The notes under the pieces were generated by a model. The model was not told the origin of the DNA. It saw only the letters and a list, made by a program, of their open reading frames with translations, and did no database searches. Positions 7,284 to 13,049 of a DNA stretch of 18,865 bases are shown here, piece after piece; position 1 is the stretch's first letter, and the number at the start of each line of letters is the position of its first letter. This DNA is from Butyricicoccus sp. (GTDB lineage Bacteria; Bacillota; Clostridia; Oscillospirales; Butyricicoccaceae). A program made the position numbers and the translations under genes. The stretch is taken from NCBI GenBank assembly GCA_020025755.1, contig JAHHRO010000038.1:1-18865 (forward strand), read 5' to 3'.

Positions 7284-7700
7284 TCAATTTTGCACACAGA
7301 TGCATTTTGATTTTCTCCAGAAGTACTCTGCTGCATTACAGCCAAGCTGGGTAAGTCCATGCATGATGAGGATGCCGGGCAATACACCAAGAATCATGGT
7401 GATGACCTCACTTCTTACAGCACTGGCATCGATCGTCCCCAGCAATGCCCAGACACGCATCAGGACAAGACCAAGGAACAGAACGACTTGCGAGCCAACA
7501 TGCTGTTTTTTTGCAGTACAGGCAAAAGAAATATTTAAGAGGATCTGGATCGCAATCAGAGCGGTGATCCAAATCATAGTACCCGATTGTGTCGCTATTC
7601 GTGTTCGACTATAACATAGCCACACTGCAAATAAGTTGCTGCACCAAAAGAATGCGCCAAGTAATCCAATACGAGCAGCCCAGATACCTGTTTTTTTCAT
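7284..7700 (-). CDS. Small membrane protein with four predicted helices
   Basis: I do not recognise a family. The start at 7700 (MKKTGIWAARIGLL) is preferred over the in-frame ATG 15 bases upstream, because the ribosome binding site GGAGGTGGAG lies between them. The 138-residue product has four hydrophobic segments, near residues 5-30, 41-62, 70-90 and 97-122, with short basic loops (KKQH between helices 2 and 3). It ends in a Cys-containing tail. It stands alone between two terminators, driven by a perfect-consensus promoter (7807-7835) that is covered by a palindrome. That combination suggests a strongly expressed but repressible gene, which is inference. Confidence 0.8.
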   Translation of the reverse strand: MKKTGIWAARIGLLGAFFWCSNLFAVWLCYSRTRIATQSGTMIWITALIAIQILLNISFACTAKKQHVGSQVVLFLGLVLMRVWALLGTIDASAVRSEVITMILGVLPGILIMHGLTQLGCNAAEYFWRKSKCICVQN

Positions 7701-7800
7701 AAGCTCCACCTCCATGGTTCCTTTGCATCAATTTTTGCCCTACTTACCATTTTTATCGTTTTATAGAATATCCTATATTTATGATCCCCATTAAGATAGT

Positions 7801-7815
7801 GTCTATATTATAGAC
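7801..7815. promoter_or_regulatory. Palindromic operator candidate over the -10 box
   Basis: GTCTATA-T-TATAGAC is a perfect 15-bp palindrome that contains the -10 hexamer (7807-7812) of the promoter for the membrane-protein gene. A dyad at this position is typical of a repressor site. No candidate regulator is adjacent. Confidence 0.5.
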
Positions 7816-7835
7816 TTTCTTTTCACCTTTGTCAA
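7807..7835 (-). promoter_or_regulatory. Perfect-consensus promoter of the small membrane protein
   Basis: TTGACA (7835-7830), 17 bases, TATAAT (7812-7807) on the minus strand match the sigma-A consensus at every position. The predicted start is near 7800, giving a leader of about 100 bases. Confidence 0.8.
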
Positions 7836-7959
7836 TACTGAAGCAAACATTAAAACCATTTCAAATCATATAATAAATTCATCATAACTGCCAGCAGCAC
7901 ATTTAATTTAATATAATGATGATACTCCTGCAAATACCGATCCATTTTCTCCAAAATGC
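7836..7959. other. AT-rich intergenic stretch, nothing recognised
   Basis: This is the remaining part of the 311-base gap between 7700 and 8012. It is very AT-rich (for example around 7895-7920), with no frame supported by a ribosome binding site and no clear repeat, apart from the hairpin that follows at 7960. Confidence 0.4.
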
Positions 7960-7996
7960 AATCACCCCGCACCTGATCATCAGCTGCGGGGTGATT
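7960..7996 (-). terminator. Terminator after the sensor-kinase-like gene
   Basis: Twelve-bp perfect arms (7960-7971 and 7985-7996) with a GC-rich core and a 13-base loop sit 15 bases past the stop at 8012. The T run after it on the minus strand is interrupted (GATTGCATTTT), so termination may be partial. Confidence 0.65.
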
Positions 7997-8011
7997 TATA
8001 GACTTTCTGCA

Positions 8012-9037
8012 TCAACCAAGTACGGACAGCTCCGTGTCTTCGATGGAAAGTCCTTCTGAAATTTTTGGCGCATAGAGAGAAAACGGATCAGGGTGCAGAT
8101 CGTTTGCATAGGTGACGCGGATCGCCTTGCCCTCCGGAGCATCGACCAGCGATACACCGCCTCCATGACGCATGGCGATCTCGCAGACTGCCGGCAGACC
8201 CAAGCCGGGTGTATGCCCTTCGATCTGGGGTGGGACGCCGCTGAGCGTACCCACACGGCTGTATGCCGTACATAAGGCAGAAAACGCATCTTCAGAAAGT
8301 ACCGTGCCATCATCTGCGACCTCAAACCAGACACACCCAGACGCACTGCCCCAACGGATCACGATCCGGCTCACCCCTGGGGTCTGGATCGCATTGGTCA
8401 GCAGATGATAGAGCGCGATCTTTGTTTCATCCGACTCACATACAACACTGGTATAAGATCCCTCCGTCGTGATCGGGATACAGGTACAGGGACGCACGAA
8501 CTGTGCCGCCCATACACAGATCGCTCCCAGTTCCTGCTGCTTCATCGTGCGCGGCAGTCCACTTTTGCCCTGCAAGATCTCCAGCTGACGCATGAGCCGA
8601 AACATTTTGCAGAGCGCACGGTGTCTCGTTTCTGCATCGTCCAGAACCAGCACGGACAACGCCATGCGTAAACGCTGCTCTGCGAGCTGATCGCGCAGCA
8701 GTGGAAAATCGGATGGTTCGGGCGCAAGATACAGCAGGTGCTCCTTTTCTCCGGGGCAGATCGTGAGTGTCACCATGCAGCCATCAATCATATCCCGTGT
8801 GCGCATACTTTCCCGTCTTTCGATCGCAATGCGGATGGTACGCGCAGCAAGTTCCCCCAGCACTTCATAAATAGAACGCAGGGGCGGCTGCTGCAAAAGA
8901 TCTTCCGCGCGATCGGTCTGTGTAATGATACGCCCGGCATCATCCAGCCGCACGAATGCACGGTCCGCAGCGTCCATCACGCTGAGTATCTGCCAGGCAG
9001 CTGCATCGCAGCCGCCCAGAAAATCCATGAACTCCAT
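8012..9037 (-). CDS. PAS/HATPase sensor-kinase-like ATP-binding protein
   Basis: The start at 9037 (MEFMDFLGGC) is chosen because TTGGAGGAC lies 8-9 bases upstream; an upstream in-frame ATG at 9079 lacks one. The 341-residue protein has a PAS-like N-terminal third (RLDDAGRIITQTDRAEDLL, about residues 30-48) and an alpha-helical linker (115-165). A C-terminal GHKL ATPase domain follows, with N-box YHLLTNAIQ (210-218), G1 ADDGT (241-245) and G2 GLGLPAVCEIAMRHGG (278-293). The linker lacks the usual H-E/D-x-R-T-P phosphoacceptor box; the nearest His is in TRHRAL (137-142). There is no membrane segment and no response regulator nearby. It may be an unusual or degenerate histidine kinase, or a GHKL ATPase with another partner. 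The gene diverges from gap. Confidence 0.8.
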   Translation of the reverse strand: MEFMDFLGGCDAAAWQILSVMDAADRAFVRLDDAGRIITQTDRAEDLLQQPPLRSIYEVLGELAARTIRIAIERRESMRTRDMIDGCMVTLTICPGEKEHLLYLAPEPSDFPLLRDQLAEQRLRMALSVLVLDDAETRHRALCKMFRLMRQLEILQGKSGLPRTMKQQELGAICVWAAQFVRPCTCIPITTEGSYTSVVCESDETKIALYHLLTNAIQTPGVSRIVIRWGSASGCVWFEVADDGTVLSEDAFSALCTAYSRVGTLSGVPPQIEGHTPGLGLPAVCEIAMRHGGGVSLVDAPEGKAIRVTYANDLHPDPFSLYAPKISEGLSIEDTELSVLG

Positions 9038-9079
9038 ATGAAATTGTCCTCCAAGGTTTTGGTGCCCGTATATACACAC

Positions 9080-9097
9080 AAAAATACAAGTATTTTT
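9080..9097. repeat. Inverted repeat in the leader of the kinase-like gene
   Basis: AAAAATAC and GTATTTTT are perfect 8-bp arms around two bases, about 45 bases upstream of the start at 9037. It is AT-rich and may be a weak RNA hairpin; its role is unknown. Confidence 0.35.
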
Positions 9098-9144
9098 TTA
9101 TGCAGTTTGACGATGTGTATTTGAGCACCTTTTTGCGTAAGTTT

Positions 9145-9157
9145 GAGCAAATTGCTC
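9145..9157. promoter_or_regulatory. 13-bp palindrome near the kinase-like gene's start site
   Basis: GAGCAA-A-TTGCTC is a perfect dyad lying about 12-24 bases downstream of the predicted minus-strand -10 box (9174-9169). It is a possible operator, but it is short. Confidence 0.35.
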
Positions 9158-9168
9158 TCTTGGAATTT

Positions 9169-9198
9169 ATTATACCACGCACGCTGTATAGTTTGCAA
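9169..9198 (-). promoter_or_regulatory. Predicted promoter of the kinase-like gene
   Basis: TTGCAA (9198-9193), 18 bases, TATAAT (9174-9169) on the minus strand, giving a leader of about 125 bases. It is divergent from the gap promoter. Confidence 0.55.
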
Positions 9199-9226
9199 AG
9201 AATATCACGGTTTTCACCCATTAAAT

Positions 9227-9244
9227 TTGACAAATATTTCACAA
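9227..9244. promoter_or_regulatory. Rex-like site upstream of gap (candidate)
   Basis: The 18 bases TTGACAAATATTTCACAA match the known Firmicute Rex consensus (TTGTGAAATATTTCACAA) in all but two positions, with the right half-site intact. It lies about 19 bases upstream of the gap -35 box. Rex senses the NADH/NAD+ ratio and gap is a reported target in several Firmicutes. The distance from the core promoter and the damaged left half lower confidence. Confidence 0.35.
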
Positions 9245-9262
9245 CTTTTCTTGGTTTGGGGA

Positions 9263-9292
9263 TTGCAGAACCTCCTTGGTCTGTTGTATAAT
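9263..9292 (+). promoter_or_regulatory. Predicted gap promoter
   Basis: TTGCAG (9263-9268), 18 bases, TATAAT (9287-9292), with a start expected near 9299 and a leader of about 43 bases ending in a perfect AGGAGG. Confidence 0.7.
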
Positions 9293-9341
9293 AGTCTCGG
9301 CAATGTTGAATACTTGTATTGTTTATAGGAGGAATATTGCA

Positions 9342-10370
9342 ATGGCTATCAAAGTAGGTATCAACGGTTTTGGCCGTATCGGCCGTATGGTTTTCCGCGC
9401 TGGTCTGAAGAACCCGAACATCGAGTTCGTAGCGGTAAACGATCCTTTCATGACTCCGGACTACATGGCGTACATGCTCAAGTACGACTCTGTACACGGC
9501 CGTTATGACGGAACCATCGAGTATGATGATAACTCCATCACTGTGGACGGCAAGAAGGTTCTGTTCCATGCTGAGATGGATCCTAAGGACATTCCGTGGG
9601 GCAAGGACGGCGTTGAGTACGTTGTTGAGTCCACCGGCGTTTTCCTGACCAAGGAGAAGGCTCAGGCTCATATCGACGGCGGTGCTAAGAAGGTCGTTAT
9701 GTCTGCTCCTTCCAAGGATGACACCCCAATGTTCGTTATGGGTGTTAACCAGGATTCTTACACCAAGGACATGACTTTCGTTTCCAACGCTTCCTGCACC
9801 ACCAACTGCCTGGCTCCGATCGCTAAGGTTCTCGACGAGGCTTTCGGCATCACCGACGGTCTGATGACCACTGTTCATGCTACCACCGGTACCCAGAAGA
9901 CCGTTGACGGACCTTCCAAGAAGGACTGGCGCGGCGGCCGTGCAGCTAGCGGCAACATCATCCCGTCCTCTACCGGTGCTGCTAAGGCTGTAGGTAAGGT
10001 TTACCCGAAGCTGAACGGTAAGCTGACTGGTATGTCCATGCGTGTTCCGACTCTGGACGTTTCTGTTGTTGACCTGACCGTTAATCTGGCGAAGCCGGCG
10101 AAGTACGAAGAGATCTGTGCTGCTATGAAGGCTGCTTCTGAGAAGCCGCTGTCCGAGGGCGGTCTGAAGGGCGTTCTGGGCTACACCAACGAGGACGTTG
10201 TTTCTTCTGACTTCATCGGCGACGAGCGCACCTCCATCTTCGACGAGAAGGCTGGTATTGCTCTGACCGATACTTTCGTAAAGGTTGTTTCCTGGTACGA
10301 CAACGAATGGGGTTACTCCAACAAGCTGCTGATGCTCATCGAGCACATGGCAGAGGTTGACGCAAAGTAA
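9342..10370 (+). CDS. gap: Glyceraldehyde-3-phosphate dehydrogenase
   Basis: This is the NAD-dependent enzyme converting glyceraldehyde-3-phosphate to 1,3-bisphosphoglycerate. The 342 residues start MAIKVGINGFGRIGRMVF, the Rossmann dinucleotide loop. The catalytic Cys152 is in SNASCTTNCLAP and His179 in TTVHATTG; WYDNEWGYSNKL lies near the end. NDPFMTPDYMAYMLKYDS (residues 33-50) resembles the GapA/GapC class of gammaproteobacteria and eukaryotes more than Bacillus-type enzymes, and there is a short insertion in the ASEKPLSEGGLKG loop. The start is set by AGGAGG 8 bases upstream; the frame continues 66 bases further upstream without support. Codons favour GCT, GTT, GGT and AAG, unlike the neighbouring genes, as expected for high expression. 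It is a single-gene unit with its own promoter and terminator, with no pgk or tpi beside it. Confidence 0.98.
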   Translation: MAIKVGINGFGRIGRMVFRAGLKNPNIEFVAVNDPFMTPDYMAYMLKYDSVHGRYDGTIEYDDNSITVDGKKVLFHAEMDPKDIPWGKDGVEYVVESTGVFLTKEKAQAHIDGGAKKVVMSAPSKDDTPMFVMGVNQDSYTKDMTFVSNASCTTNCLAPIAKVLDEAFGITDGLMTTVHATTGTQKTVDGPSKKDWRGGRAASGNIIPSSTGAAKAVGKVYPKLNGKLTGMSMRVPTLDVSVVDLTVNLAKPAKYEEICAAMKAASEKPLSEGGLKGVLGYTNEDVVSSDFIGDERTSIFDEKAGIALTDTFVKVVSWYDNEWGYSNKLLMLIEHMAEVDAK

Positions 10371-10415
10371 TTTCTTTCAAAACCGAATCCAAGCTGTCCC
10401 CTTTGGGACGGATCG

Positions 10416-10451
10416 CAAACACCGCAGAATTTCTGCGGTGTTTGTTTTTTT
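10416..10451 (+). terminator. Terminator of gap
   Basis: Perfect 14-bp arms (10416-10429 and 10431-10444) are followed by seven T. The right arm and T run are also the left end of the first copy of the duplicated leader. A smaller GTCCC/GGGAC hairpin (10396-10409) precedes it. Confidence 0.92.
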
Positions 10452-10601
10452 ATTCCCCCTTGTCCGCCAGAAACCGCCGTGATCTTCCTCCGGTTTGGAT
10501 CGCTCTTTTTTGCAAAGAAAACTTTGCAAACCATATTGACAAGTATACTTGGAAGTGATATCCTATATGCATAAAACACCCTCAAAAATTCAAAGGAGGT
10601 T
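10435..10601 (+). repeat. Duplicated promoter/leader, copy 1
   Basis: This 167-base segment is repeated at 10931-11095 with few changes. The most conserved part runs from about 10469 to 10525, then through the promoter to the AAAGGAGG ribosome binding site. It starts in the right arm of the gap terminator. Copy 1 also contains a perfect 9-bp inverted repeat (TTTGCAAAG/CTTTGCAAA, 10509-10530), which is broken in copy 2. Confidence 0.9.
10536..10564 (+). promoter_or_regulatory. Promoter of the first DUF6442-like gene with internal operator
   Basis: TTGACA (10536-10541), 17 bases, TATCCT (10559-10564). The palindrome AAGTATACTT (10541-10550) sits in the spacer. Both the promoter and the palindrome are conserved in copy 2, which supports function. 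Confidence 0.6.
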
Positions 10602-10606
10602 ATCCC

Positions 10607-10921
10607 ATGGATCGAGATGAGATTCTTACAAAGAGCCGTATGGAAAATACCCTGAAGGATGAACGCGCAAAGTATATCGAACTGAAGGGTGCTAACTTCT
10701 CTATGACTGTATTGGTGATCCTCTGGATCCTGCTGTCCAATCTGGTTCCATTAGAGGAAGCCGGCAGATATTCGATCGGACTTCTGGTAACGGCAACCAG
10801 CTTCTCCAACCTTGCCTATCAGTTGATGGAGAACAAGACAAAAAGTATCATTTTCTTTACGTCCTTATTCCTGATTGCAGCAATCATCTATCTGTTTTTC
10901 CTGCTGCGTGTGGTATTGTGA
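10607..10921 (+). CDS. Small two/three-helix membrane protein, DUF6442-like
   Basis: The 104-residue protein begins MDRDEILTKSRMENTLKDER, then has hydrophobic stretches near residues 31-48, 54-70 and 80-103. The pattern of a short 'EIL-KS' polar head followed by membrane helices matches, from memory, a Firmicute family labelled DUF6442 whose function is unknown; no search was run. AAAGGAGG lies 7 bases before the ATG. The next unit encodes a diverged relative (MNKKEILSKAKQEG) behind a copy of the same promoter, so the two arose by tandem duplication. Regulation by the XRE protein at 11430 is likely from the shared operator. No clear terminator separates it from the second copy. Confidence 0.8.
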   Translation: MDRDEILTKSRMENTLKDERAKYIELKGANFSMTVLVILWILLSNLVPLEEAGRYSIGLLVTATSFSNLAYQLMENKTKSIIFFTSLFLIAAIIYLFFLLRVVL

Positions 10922-10930
10922 GAAACCTGC

Positions 10931-11095
10931 GCAGTGTTTGTTTTTTATTCTCCCTGATCCGCTAGAAACCGCCGTGATCTTCCTCCAGTTTGGATCGCTC
11001 TTTTTTGCAAAGAAAACTTTTCAAGCTGTATTGATAAGTATACTTGGCAGTGATATCCTATATGCACAGAATACCCCGCAAATCCAAAGGAGGTT
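10931..11095 (+). repeat. Duplicated promoter/leader, copy 2
   Basis: This is the second copy of 10435-10601, 165 bases long, with scattered substitutions and small indels. It begins just after the first DUF6442-like gene with GCAGTGTTTGTTTTTTATT, a remnant of the gap terminator's right arm that has lost its left partner, so it probably terminates poorly. It ends in the ribosome binding site of the second gene. Confidence 0.9.
11031..11059 (+). promoter_or_regulatory. Promoter of the second DUF6442-like/XRE unit with internal operator
   Basis: TTGATA (11031-11036), 17 bases, TATCCT (11054-11059), with the same AAGTATACTT palindrome (11036-11045) in the spacer as in copy 1. Confidence 0.6.
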
Positions 11096-11100
11096 GTATG

Positions 11101-11433
11101 ATGAACAAAAAAGAGATTTTATCAAAAGCAAAACAGGAAGGTTTGCTGGGTGTGGATGACGGTTCCAAACACATGAAAAATCATGGGCGTTTGATCGGCG
11201 AAGCTATGTTCAGTGCGGTATTTGTAATCATTGCACTCTTTGCAATGATCACAAAAAATCAAATTGATTATGGCGTGCGCGCCATGTTTTTCGCTTTTAT
11301 CTGTGGAAAAGAATATAATCAATGGCAATATGAAAAAAGTAAGCCGGCTCTTTTCTTTTCAATCGCAGCAGGTATTGTTGTAATTCTAAATTTGGTTGAG
11401 GTTGCTTGTACGATGTTCGGTGTAGCACTATGA
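11101..11433 (+). CDS. Small membrane protein, DUF6442-like, second copy
   Basis: The 110-residue protein starts MNKKEILSKAKQEGLLGVDD, followed by hydrophobic segments near residues 34-50, 58-70 and 83-107. The N-terminal head (EIL-SK) and the helix layout parallel the gene at 10607, but the rest has diverged strongly. Of two adjacent ATG codons (11098 and 11101), the second gives the better 7-base spacing to AAAGGAGG. Its stop codon overlaps the start of the XRE regulator by four bases (ATGA), indicating coupled translation. Function is unknown; pairing of a small membrane protein with its own repressor is what the context shows. Confidence 0.82.
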   Translation: MNKKEILSKAKQEGLLGVDDGSKHMKNHGRLIGEAMFSAVFVIIALFAMITKNQIDYGVRAMFFAFICGKEYNQWQYEKSKPALFFSIAAGIVVILNLVEVACTMFGVAL

Positions 11434-11639
11434 ATGATAGCTTAATACTTAAAAATCACTTGAAAGAAGCCAGAAGCGAAAAAGAATTGTCACAGACAGC
11501 ACTCGCTGAAATGGTGGGCGTGTCACGAAATACCATCAGTTCCATCGAAACCGGACAATTCAACCCAACTGCAAAGCTGGCACTCATTCTGTGTATTGCG
11601 CTGGACAAAAAATTTGAAGATCTGTTTTACTTTGATTGA
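11430..11639 (+). CDS. XRE-family helix-turn-helix regulator, 69 residues
   Basis: The product is a single Cro/CI-type DNA-binding domain: LSQTALAEMVG and VSRNTISSIETG (residues 20-42) form the helix-turn-helix, and ALDKKFEDLFYFD is the usual end of this short class. The start at 11430 overlaps the upstream stop as ATGA and lacks a separate ribosome binding site, so translation depends on the preceding gene; an upstream TTG at 11406 is less likely. The likely target is AAGTATACTT in the two duplicated promoters, giving feedback control of its own operon and of the first copy. That target is inference. A long hairpin terminator follows. Confidence 0.88.
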   Translation: MNDSLILKNHLKEARSEKELSQTALAEMVGVSRNTISSIETGQFNPTAKLALILCIALDKKFEDLFYFD

Positions 11640-11665
11640 ACCGGAAAACAGCGATCCACTCCGCA

Positions 11666-11716
11666 AAAGCGTATAGAAAAAGGACACCCCAAAGGTGTCC
11701 TTTTTCTATACGCTTT
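11666..11716. terminator. Long bidirectional terminator
   Basis: Perfect 23-bp arms (11666-11688 and 11694-11716) enclose a 5-base loop. A-rich and T-rich blocks inside the arms give a T run in both directions around the GGACACC/GGTGTCC core. It ends the XRE unit on the plus strand and the convergent gene at 11715-12803, whose stop codon overlaps the arm. Confidence 0.93.
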
Positions 11717-12803
11717 ACTTTTTTGCAGGAGTGTACAATACTTCTGTTACGGGGGTAAATACAACCGTTCCATTGTTGAGAGACAGCTTTGCACCCACGA
11801 GATCTGCAAGTGCCTGTGCCGGCATCCATGTTGTGCCCTCTGTGATGACAACCGCTGCACCATAGCTTGTAACCACATCTTCCTTCATCTTGAAGGAGTC
11901 AGAGCCAACGTCCATTACAAGTTCCTTATCGGTTCCCTTAAGCGTGACCTGCTCACCCTTTTCCAGCTTCTGATAGGAAGCCTTGAGACCAAATTCCTTT
12001 GCAACTGCGCTTGCAGGGATCATCAGAGTTCCGTTTTCCATCTTTGCGGTCACATTTTCCAGTGTCTTTTCGTCGATCACAACACCCAGATCGGTCAGAT
12101 CCTTTGCCGGTGCAACGGTCAGCTTGTTTACGCCCACCTGTGCCGGAAGACTCTCCTGTACTGCCTGATACCATGTGAAGAAACGAGTCCCAATGCGCAG
12201 GTCATCTGCGCCCATGATCTGGCGACCCATGTAATCGCCATAGACTGCATCCTTTGCGATCGTTACCTCAAGCTGACCGCCATCTGTGGTTACAACTACG
12301 CTGCCGTCCTCATTCTTTGCCACATGCTCTACGGTATGCAGCATGGCAGCGCGTGCATCAGCTGGAACATTGGTCACGATCGCCTCTGCTGCGCTCTGCG
12401 GCGGCAGGCTCAGGGTCATTGCAGTGCTGTGATATACATAAATGCTGTCGCCGACCTTAAGGGTATCCAGACCAGTCATTGTGCCCTCACCGCTGTTAAA
12501 GAACAGCGTGTACTCGCCAATGTGGAAGATATACTCGCCATCCTTCTCGGACTCCATGAGCAGACCGGTTACCTTATCACCTTCCTTGAGGATCTTGGTA
12601 ATCTTTCCATAGAACAGATCGCGCTCTGCCATAACCTCCGGAGCTGCTTCAGTCTTGAGAGCCGTATCTGCACTTGGAGCAGTCTGTACAGCGGACGGAT
12701 TTACTTCTACCTGCTGCTTTACGGATTCTGCGGCGAAAGCGGATGTGGTGCACAGGATCGCGCCGCCCAGTACAGCGGCTGCAGTTCTCTTTAAGTATGT
12801 CAT
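11715..12803 (-). CDS. Secreted protein with stalk (copper-amine-oxidase-N-like) domain
   Basis: The 362-residue protein has a clear signal peptide (MTYLKRTAAAVLGGAILC, cleavage predicted after AFA at about residue 24) and no lipobox. A Ser/Ala/Gln-rich stretch follows, then a beta-rich middle (about residues 60-240). The C-terminal third resembles the copper amine oxidase N-domain (PF07833, 'stalk domain'): MIPASAVAKEFGLKASYQ, then a second half TTWMPAQALADLVGAKLSL. These domains are common in secreted Firmicute proteins and do not imply copper or amine oxidase activity. AAAGGAG is 8 bases before the ATG. It is monocistronic, and I saw no convincing promoter in the 110 bases upstream. The true role is unknown. 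Confidence 0.88.
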   Translation of the reverse strand: MTYLKRTAAAVLGGAILCTTSAFAAESVKQQVEVNPSAVQTAPSADTALKTEAAPEVMAERDLFYGKITKILKEGDKVTGLLMESEKDGEYIFHIGEYTLFFNSGEGTMTGLDTLKVGDSIYVYHSTAMTLSLPPQSAAEAIVTNVPADARAAMLHTVEHVAKNEDGSVVVTTDGGQLEVTIAKDAVYGDYMGRQIMGADDLRIGTRFFTWYQAVQESLPAQVGVNKLTVAPAKDLTDLGVVIDEKTLENVTAKMENGTLMIPASAVAKEFGLKASYQKLEKGEQVTLKGTDKELVMDVGSDSFKMKEDVVTSYGAAVVITEGTTWMPAQALADLVGAKLSLNNGTVVFTPVTEVLYTPAKK

Positions 12804-12916
12804 ATAAATTTCTCCTTTCGGAATCTGTTCGATTCTCCGTTGGGGGTTGTTTGTTTGTTTCTGTTAGATTAGACGGCACTGCTGGAAAAAGGTTCCCTGT
12901 TTTTTCCATAATTTTC

Positions 12917-12960
12917 CAAAAAATAAAAAGCACCATCCAGAATCTGAACCGAATGGTGCT
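12917..12960 (-). terminator. Terminator of the CAP-domain gene
   Basis: AGCACCAT (12929-12936) and ATGGTGCT (12953-12960), extended inward by two further pairs, are followed on the minus strand by TTTTTATTTTTT. It lies 90 bases after the stop at 13050. Confidence 0.85.
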
Positions 12961-13049
12961 CTCATACGCATATGATCCAATTTATCCCACATTTTCTGAA
13001 ACAAATTTTCCTCTTATGCCCAAGCTATTTTTTTATTCCTTTTGTCTGC

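Noticed and set aside
9227..9232. TTGACA as the -35 box of gap
   Set aside because: No -10 hexamer lies 16-19 bases downstream; the TATAAT at 9287 pairs with TTGCAG at 9263 instead.
8940..10346. 468-codon open frame antisense to gap
   Set aside because: It covers gap and part of the divergent intergenic region, has no ribosome binding site and reads as low-complexity Val/Asn/His-rich sequence. It arises from the strong codon bias of gap.
10435..11095. Repeats as an insertion sequence or CRISPR
   Set aside because: There are only two copies, about 330 bases apart, each containing a promoter and ribosome binding site. There is no transposase, terminal inverted repeat or regular spacing.
10875..11159. 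94-codon plus-strand frame bridging the two duplicated units
   Set aside because: It overlaps the end of one gene, the whole second promoter and the start of the next gene, and has no start signal.
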